A DNA stretch of 64,000 nucleotides from Liolophura sinensis (Eukaryota; Mollusca; Polyplacophora; Chitonida; Chitonidae): NCBI RefSeq assembly GCF_032854445.1, contig NC_088300.1:59618984-59682983 (forward strand), read 5' to 3'. The position numbers were made by a program, and so were the translations under genes. Within the stretch, counting starts at the first letter, position 1. Each line of letters begins with the position of its first letter. The notes under the pieces are model-generated. The model saw only the letters and a list, made by a program, of their open reading frames with translations, was not told the origin of the DNA and made no database searches. Shown piece after piece: positions 56,124 to 64,000 of the stretch.

Positions 56124-58168
56124 TTTCCAAACAGTGTGGCCATCTGAACAAAACTGTTCCCAGTCCAGAACATACAAAATCCAACATAGCAGACACATGA
56201 TTAACAAACAGGTACATTACCCGTGTTCGTTTGAGGCTTGTAGGGTGGGTTTGCGTCAGTTGATTCTGATGTGGTAGAATTTTATGGAGCTGGATCTAGT
56301 CTAATTCAATCAGGCAGTAATAACTGGTTCTGGGTCTCACGTTCACTTACCCCATCCAACAGGAACAATCTATGGGAGACAAGTCATGTCTGCTCTGTAA
56401 CGGTTTTGTAACCTCATGCGCTTAAGATTTCCATTTTTGCAGTAAAGATCAAGATAACCACATGTCATTTAAATACAGTATCACTTTGCTGTTACTGACC
56501 AAGCCTGTTCCTGCATGGCCAGGATCAATACTGGCTTAATCTGCGTTATTTACATTCGGCACTCACTGGTTTCTCTCAGCGACGTAGGCCTAACTTTTAA
56601 TCGGTAACTATAAACAGAACTGCCAGGTTTTGTTGAACTGACATTCATAGTAATTTTTTCGCCAATGCGCTATACACACTCACAGATGGCCATCTTGCCT
56701 GTAATGAACTGCACCCTGTAAATTTGAATCTTGAAACGCTTACAGCGCCAGTACGTCATAGGTAAGTGCACCAATCCTTAACACCCGCTGTACGGAGTAT
56801 TTTAGGGTGAGAAATCTGTGATCATATTGTTATGTGTACGAAGACAAGGATTATGACATTGTGAACAATTAATATAGAATGATAAACTGTTCATAAATAT
56901 ATTTTAATATTATTTAATAAGTAATAAGTAAATAAGTAATATATTTAATATTATTTAATAAGTAAATCTAAATCTGTGATGTTACACAAAAGTGTAAGTT
57001 TGATTGCCAGAGATATTCATCACCAGTAAGACGCCTCCAAATATTGCTGTAAGACGTTGTTAATTTTATATCTGAGAATTGGCCGCGGTGTTTGTAAAGT
57101 TTTATGATGATTTTATTATAATTCTAGAATAGCATGTCGCTTTCAGGGGGAGTGTATCTGCACCTGGGAATGTATAGGTGCCATTTGGCTGATATACTGT
57201 GTCAGTTCATGTATGTATATGTAATTCAGTTTAGACGTTACTTTCAAGGTGAAAACTGTTTAAGTTGCAGATATAGTGATTCGGGTGATTTATATGGTGC
57301 CGGTGAATGTTAAGCTCGCTTTTATATGGACTATGAACTATGAGTTCAACTGCCATTTGTTCTTCTGTCGTTTATTACCATGTGTCTATGCACGTGGAGC
57401 CATGTGGTCTACACGAGAGTGAAGAGCTCAAAAGTCGCCTTGGCCATACACTAAAAGACAGACAAAGATATAAACTTTCTGAGTTTATTATGGGGTCTTC
57501 ATACAAGCATACCAGTCTTATGGCACCCAGGTCTTTCGTGGAAACTTTCGCATGGGGTACTAAGAGAATATGGTACATGTGACCATATGAAAGGCAGTCC
57601 GGTCCGGTATCAGCTGTTTTGCAATCCTCATTAAACACTGCATTGAAATTAGTCTCTACTATTATAAGAAGGTTACTGCTGTAATGAGAAGAGCGCACCG
57701 TGATTTTCGCAAAAGGGCTGTTTCGTTAAGAATGGACGAATTAATCAATGTGGGTCCCAGCCCAGGATTTTTCGTCACCTGTATGGTCTTGGAGTTGTTA
57801 AGTACACATAAGACTTCATGTAGCTGGACACAATTTATGTTTTGGTTTTTAATTGCACAATACTTAATTGGTACACTTGATATGTTTATTAAATTATATG
57901 AACTCTTTCTCAAGTCAAATGTGCAATAGGAGTATAGATGAGTTCACCGGCTTAAATAATACAGCCTTGAGGAAATGTTTATTAAAAAATATAACGAATT
58001 CGTGTCAAAACTGGTGTTGTGTGTAGCCTTTGTTATGTGATTACAATCTGTACGGAACGACAAAAAAGCAGAAATGTTTTCCAGGTTCCTAATTATACCG
58101 AGAACTTCAAAGCGCAAGAAGAACCTTCAAATACATGGTTTAGTCGCGAATGGATAAATCGCGTTTGA
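56124..58168. other. downstream of the RING gene
   Basis: Presumed 3' UTR, then AT-rich DNA. The phrase TTTAATATTATTTAATAAGT is duplicated at 56906 and 56946 within a TAA-rich patch. I find no canonical AATAAA close to the stop. Frames at 57340-57929 lack domains and overlap on both strands. Confidence 0.4.
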
Positions 58169-58439
58169 TTGATTGATTGATTTATTTGATTTGTGTTTTA
58201 CGCCGTACTCAAGAATATTTCACTTATACGACGGCGGCCAGTATTATGGTGGGAGGAAACCGGGCAGAGCCCGGAGGAAACCCACGACCATCCACAGATT
58301 GCCGGCAGACCTCCCTACTTACGGCCGGAGAGGAAGTTAGCTCGAGCTGGACTTGAACTCACAGCGACCGTATTCGTGAGAGGCTGCTGGGTCATCACGG
58401 TGCGCTCCCGAGCTAACCAACTGAGTCACAGAGGCCCCC
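58169..58439 (-). mobile_element. SINE-A, full-length
   Basis: Tail at the left (TTATTTGATTTGTGTTTTAC), head at the right (GGGCCTCTGTGACTCAGTTG reversed). Possible 9-bp target duplication with one mismatch, CGCGTTTGA and CGCCTTTGA, at 58160-58168 and 58440-58448. Confidence 0.9.
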
Positions 58440-60799
58440 CGCCTTTGACTAATAGGTCTCCGCATTTACTCTTTTAGCAATAGGGACAACTTTGGAAAAG
58501 TACTTTTTTTGTATTCAGTTAATTTGTAAGGTCAATAAGGAAAACTTATTTCTAAATCACATAAAAAGAGCGACATTTGATGAAGGTTCAGATTGAAATC
58601 AAAATAATTAAGCTCAGAATTTCCCCAAGATTCATAGTATTTATTAATTCGATTGGTGTATAATTGTGTTCAAATACCGTCCTGTTCCTTTTTGGGACAA
58701 GAAGTGAGGGAGGCCGGTTACAGAGACAGGAACATCACGTCCTATGGATATGCATCTGGAAAGCGTTTTGTCGTGGCCGCATTTGTCAAGGTCTGCAAAG
58801 TTGAGAGTTTGCAAGCGAAACCCATTAGATGATTTTTACAAAATGTCTGGAATAAATCCTGCAGTGGGCATAAAATAAGTTTGTACTTGCATGGCTCCAG
58901 AATGTGTAGTCTTGGACACTGCACTAAAGGCCTATTAAACCAGTCAGGAGCGCCGTCTGGATGGACATTATGATAATTAGGGTATCGTTGACTTGCCCTT
59001 TCGAGACAATACAATGGTTGTTTAACAGCAAAAGTAAGTGCATCTTAATTTAAATCAAGGCTTCAGAGAGTTGTGATCGAACAGGTGTCACGCACGGAAA
59101 CAAGGAATTTCCAAGGAAAAAAATTTGTATCTGTTGGCCACAAAAGTTTTAGTTACCACTGAGACAGTTACTGTGTCAGTGTGTTAACAAACAAACAGCT
59201 GGATATTGTTCTTGCATACGTGCAAATATCTGTTCATTTTAAACTGAGAAACTGTAAAGTGAACATGAAGTCTGCCACTATATAAATTATATAGGACACA
59301 GTTATCAGAGAAAAATATGTAAAAAATTCTATAAAGCCGATAAGGCAAGTTCAGCATTGGGGATATGGCACTGACGGACAATTCACTCCAAACAGCCATG
59401 TTGCAGAAGCCCTTATGAACTTGGCCAATCACAAGCGCTGAAAGCGTGATGCCATAACTTGCTGTCACGTCAATAGACCTAGTAGCACTCGATTGTCACT
59501 GTGGTTTCTAATAGTGGATAGACAGATACTGATGCAATAAATTGGATTTTGCGGTTATCTTAAGTGTTAAACTGATGCATTTGGACACAGACCCCCATTA
59601 CAACTTCCGATTGCAGTTCTGTGTATTTTAGGGTGTAAAGTCTTTTTTTGCTGCCAGCCTGCCGTTTTTGGTGTACAGGTGCATGCTTGGTATCAAAATG
59701 ATGGAAATTGTCTAAGCTTTGGGCAGGTATGAGTTTTAATGGTGAAAGTTTGAAATTCTGGGCGAGAGGACACAAGGAGACAGGTGGTGATGAGGCTGCG
59801 AGTGACGTCCCCTTGGCGTTGCTAGGCACCCCGCCCAGCTGCCGGCATGGAAAGGTCCAGATTTTGACGGTCAACCTATGTCAAGATTTTTACAGCTTCT
59901 TTCTCACAGGCTGGGCCAGGTATGCACCAAAGCTTATTGGCCTCGGAATGTTTGGGACTGAGCTACAGCGCTAAACGTTAACATTGTCGCTTATGGAAAA
60001 CTAATGGGGGTCTGTGGCTATTTTGGACCACATATTTTTGAGCAGGGAAATGAGAACGGCTGACCATGTCACAAAGCTCACGTGACGGGCAGGATACTGC
60101 AGTGACTTGTCAGAATGAGCTGGCGAGAAAACCGCCTCCGGAGATTATTTTTCTTTAGCAGAGTTAGATTTATTACGAAAATATCTACCCAAAATCTGAA
60201 TGAAAGAGTCTGTTATCAGTCAGAAGGTCCTGCTATGTTCGGTAAACTTCCTGAAGTCGGTACAGCCAGCTAGGCCAAATGCTGACACCCATGCAGGACG
60301 AGGAAGAGCAGGGCCGCTAAAACACGACGCTTGTGTACACAAATAGTCCCAACCAAGCGTCAAACTAAAAGAAACAGCGGCCCTTTGAACACGGAACAGA
60401 GTTGATATATTTGGTTGTGTATCACATGTTTTTGCTTGTATTTTCTCACTCTTTGCATTACAACATGACAAAATGGCGTCACTAAATGAGTGGCTAGGTA
60501 CTGACGATTGTTTGCTTTTATTTTGTTGATAAGCAGTGGAGAATTTTAAAACATTTCTGGAATACTACTTTAATAATTCATTCAGCTTTAGTGGTTTACT
60601 TTATGTTCACTTTAAGATTAAAACATGATTGCCTAGTGCACTCGATTTTTGATGGAAACGAAGAAAGGACAAATAACTTAGGTTGAACACGCTTTTGATG
60701 TATTTCGTAACACATTTATATATAACTAAAAACGATTTAACAATTACAGTCTAACTCCTACTATCGCTCACACAAACCAACAGAAAGCAAAAATTGTGA

Positions 60800-60800
<1 letters not shown>
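58440..60800. other. unannotated stretch
   Basis: A GC-richer patch at 59760-59935 is open in the plus frame (for example ARGHKETGGDEAASDVPLAL) and ends in a donor-like GGCCAGGTATGC, but no domain or acceptor supports an exon. Nothing else was found. Confidence 0.4.

Positions 60801-60801
<1 letters not shown>

Positions 60802-60848
<47 letters not shown>
60802..60848. repeat. (TA)n microsatellite
   Basis: About 23 uninterrupted TA units. Confidence 0.98.
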
Positions 60849-60849
<1 letters not shown>

Positions 60850-61914
60850 GTAAAGATACATACTATTTCAATGATTTAGTTATGTGCAGAAGTATATACA
60901 TATAAAGTTACATACAGACACATATAATCTATCGCATGAAGCTGTTATGACATACAACACGACCATTGGCAGCAGGGTAGTACAAGAGTTAGGTGAGATG
61001 AAGACAGCAAATGCTACATACAAAAATAGACACGAAGGCGCTTTATTAATTTCGCTTTTTGTGCGTTTTGCTTCCGGATCAACGCCATTGGAGTAAAATC
61101 AGACTGCAAGCGATAGATAATTACTAACCAATGGTAAAAAAAAAAAAAAAAAAACATATCAGCAACACCGAGACTTGCATATATTACAGACATCGCTTCA
61201 GTTTAATTGTAAAACAAAGAATTGTTGTGAAAAGACGTGTCTGATCATGAGAGAAACAGAACATTATGTCCGGTAAATTTACACGATGCACTTCCCAACT
61301 CCTTTATGGTTGACTGCACCGGGGTCATCCGACAAACCAACAGCATATATACCTCAGCAGTCTTTTCAGAATTTCTATTGTAAATGTCTTTATAAAGCGG
61401 ACCTAAACAAAATTGAGAATAGCGATGTGCAACATCATTTTTGTCGTGCTACAACCTTTAAACGCAGCAAATCCATTTAAAGGGAAAGGAGACATACATC
61501 CATGTTAATTCAGCTAAAAATATACATAGACTTCTAACTATTCCCTATACAACTGCCCCATACTGTATTTCCTGTGTGCCCGCCAAATCCTGCTTTTCAT
61601 AATTTTTCTCGTAAATCCAGTAACTTTATGTTTATGCGATAAAATCTGCTTCTACAAACACCCTGTTATGATGCAGGGTGTTGAAAAAGTGCAAGCAGCA
61701 GACATACAGCTAAATGAGTGGCTGCCGTCCCCGTAGTCGTCTACTTTGAATATTCTTACTATCTGAGTCAATAGTAATTGTGACATAATTATTTTCAATT
61801 CAGCCGCCTAGTTTTGAACTCTGACCTCCGATTCTGAATGAAAAGCCTGATGATGTCATCACAAGAATGCAAACCCTATCTGGATGTGAGCTATATACCA
61901 GTCATAAAGTCGAC

Positions 61915-62340
61915 GAAAAAAAAAGACAGAATTGAAGAGGGATGCGTCAAGGCAGGAACAGTGAGAGGTCATAAAAGAATGGAAGGAAAATAAAATGTGC
62001 CAGGAAGAGAAATACATGACCGAAATGGAAGAATGGAGTCACAGCGATGTAAAAAAAGGAAAGACATTAAGGAAGGACAAGAAAGAGTGGAAGGCTCAAA
62101 TGGAGAGATAGGGAAAGAAAGGAATCACAATAATGGACAACAGTATATTGAAAGGAGGAAAAGAAATTGTGGAAAGCTCAAATGGAGAGATGATAAGGGA
62201 AGAAGGTGATCACAACAATGGAGTACAGGATAGGCACTAAGAAAGGAAAAGAAACTGTGACAGGCTCAAATGGAGATATAATAAGTGAAGACCGGTGATA
62301 CTGGAAAGCAATAATGCATAGACAGTATGGGAAACGATGA
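61915..62340. repeat. purine-rich degenerate repeat, period ~85 bp
   Basis: The plus strand is strongly G/A-biased. Three copies can be aligned on AGGCTCAAATGGAGAGAT, AAGCTCAAATGGAGAGATGA and AGGCTCAAATGGAGATATAA. The purine bias runs on weakly to about 62620. Frames on both strands are by-products. Confidence 0.65.
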
Positions 62341-62639
62341 ACCATATAAATGGAGGGAAGAGGAATAGAGTAAGGTATGGAGGGACTGGCAAGGAAGTGT
62401 GAGGGGATAGATAGAGATACTGTTTGGATACATAGGGAAGACGATAATGATAAGGAATAGAGTGACACAGTTGGCAAAGTTGTTAACCTAGAGGGAGAAC
62501 GGAAATGAATTAGGAATGAAAATTATATAACAAAGGGAGGACACAGTAATTGGAAGAAAGAATGCAGGACAAAATATTTGTATCCCGATGCAGACGAAGG
62601 AGAAAGAGAGAGACAGTAAAGGGTTATTTCCCGTGTAAT

Positions 62640-64000
62640 GTTATAACCATTTGACTTTATGACACCAGTAAGATGGGAGCATGTTTTCAGACAGGACAAC
62701 GAGATAATATAGCAACAAATATAACATTTGGGAAGAAAAAGTAAAACAGAAACTTAATAGGTCTTATGTACAAGTACAACATTAGTAGAAAATTGTACCG
62801 ATGTACATGTGTTAGTGTGAGGTGCTGCACTTTAAAATTAATGAAATTGCATGAGTAAAATAAATAACAAAATAATTATATTGCATATCTTGTACCAATC
62901 ACCATAAACAATGTAGTAAAAACTGAAATATGTGTATTCCACTGTAGGAAGAGAGACATACTCCTAGTAAAAAGGGATTGAGATTTCACCACAAAAAATA
63001 ACAGTGAAATAAATTAGGATGTACACAACAAATGGTATGTTGACAAAATTGCTGCCTATTACACTGCAAAATGTAAAGCACCAGAAGAGCTCAAATGAAG
63101 TTGTAATAAGTTAAATGAGCAAGTTGAAACATGAATTAAAGGCACTGACTCAATTGACTAGAAAATCAAAAACCTTTGCACAGCAATTTCGCAAAGCCCT
63201 ATTAAGAGAATGGAAGGAAAACCAATGCTCATGTTTACATTAAATAGTGTAATACCAGAAGATAATACACAAGTAACAAAGTAACAAAAGTAAAGCTTTA
63301 TGATATAAACTAAGTGACACGACAAAAATTGTGTAAACAAATCAGCCTAAAGGAGTAGTCGAAGCACTCAACATTCCACAGCAACAACAAGCAAAACTGA
63401 TGTGATGGTCAAAATACATAAAAAAGCAGAATTTCACTTTCCCAAAATTATTCACAAACTGATTTACAGTTCCTAATGCCCAAAAAATAACACACTGTAC
63501 AAGAAAACAGAAACTGAACCATTTGACAATCTATCCCACTCATGCAACTGCAATAACTTTAACCCTAATAAATGCCATTACAAGATGCTATCTAGGTCTT
63601 ACCGGTATTTTTCTGTTACTACTTTATCACATTTACAAGCAGTACTTTAATGGTATAGTAGAAGTATCTCGCCCTGCTTGTATATTACATATGTAGTTAG
63701 TATTTGTATCTGTCTTAAAGTTGTTCTGTCTTAAAGTCAAAAACATTTAAGAAGAAACACCAGATCCAACATTTATTAATTCGAAATAATAGGTGGTAGA
63801 GCTCTTGACTGGTTCAATATAACATGTTATATCTAATTTACACTAAAAATACTACACTTTACACAGAGACTATCACAAAATGGGGCTTACGGCACACAAA
63901 TATAAACTTGTATACCATCATCATTTCGTAACTTGATTAACCTCTAACAGATATCATTTACACTACAATAATATATACTTAATCAAAAATAATCCCCAAG
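62640..64000. other. unannotated end of the window
   Basis: AT-rich, with no exon, transposon or array recognised. Confidence 0.4.

Noticed and set aside
57340-57929. overlapping frames on both strands
   Set aside because: Mutually exclusive frames of similar length without domains are typical of chance.
59708-59974. possible GC-rich exon
   Set aside because: A donor-like GGCCAGGTATGC ends it, but no acceptor, start context or known domain supports it.
61997-62209. 70-codon charged protein
   Set aside because: It comes from a purine-rich degenerate repeat, which yields Arg/Lys/Glu-rich frames by composition alone.

Overview
The window is eukaryotic nuclear DNA from an invertebrate, most likely a lophotrochozoan (a mollusc, perhaps a bivalve; a brachiopod is not excluded). 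The grounds are GT-AG introns, sparse coding sequence in AT-rich DNA, dense tRNA-derived SINEs whose 3' tails look like those I associate with molluscan genomes, and a NIT-domain receptor guanylate cyclase, a class known from marine invertebrates. The species assignment is inference from recall, not from a search.

Layout. 0-13 kb: non-coding DNA holding a decayed Ty3/gypsy retrotransposon on the minus strand (about 6.0-8.3 kb, with a probable 5' LTR at 8.6-9.2 kb that carries a 59-bp tandem array), SINE pieces, and an exact 26-unit, 41-bp minisatellite at 11995-13060. 13.4-44.5 kb: one gene on the plus strand, five coding exons over 30.6 kb, encoding a membrane guanylate cyclase of about 618 residues with an extracellular NIT (nitrate/nitrite-sensing) domain. 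Its 23.1-kb first intron holds a dead Tc1-like transposon, MITE-like elements, SINEs and several private minisatellites. Exon 3 carries one extra G in a G-run, which breaks the frame inside the catalytic domain. 44.7-50.8 kb: tandem arrays and SINEs. 50.9-56.1 kb: a small two-exon RING-finger gene on the plus strand, with a SINE-rich 4.6-kb intron. 56.1-64 kb: no gene recognised; a SINE, a TA microsatellite and a purine-rich degenerate array.

The two genes show no sign of working together; they are independent neighbours. The cyclase would turn an extracellular or membrane signal (nitrite, nitrate or nitric-oxide chemistry is the family hypothesis) into cGMP. The RING protein is probably an E3 ubiquitin ligase. 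The rest is repeat biology: at least three SINE families that share a related 3' tail, many insertions with readable target-site duplications, and more than ten unrelated tandem arrays.
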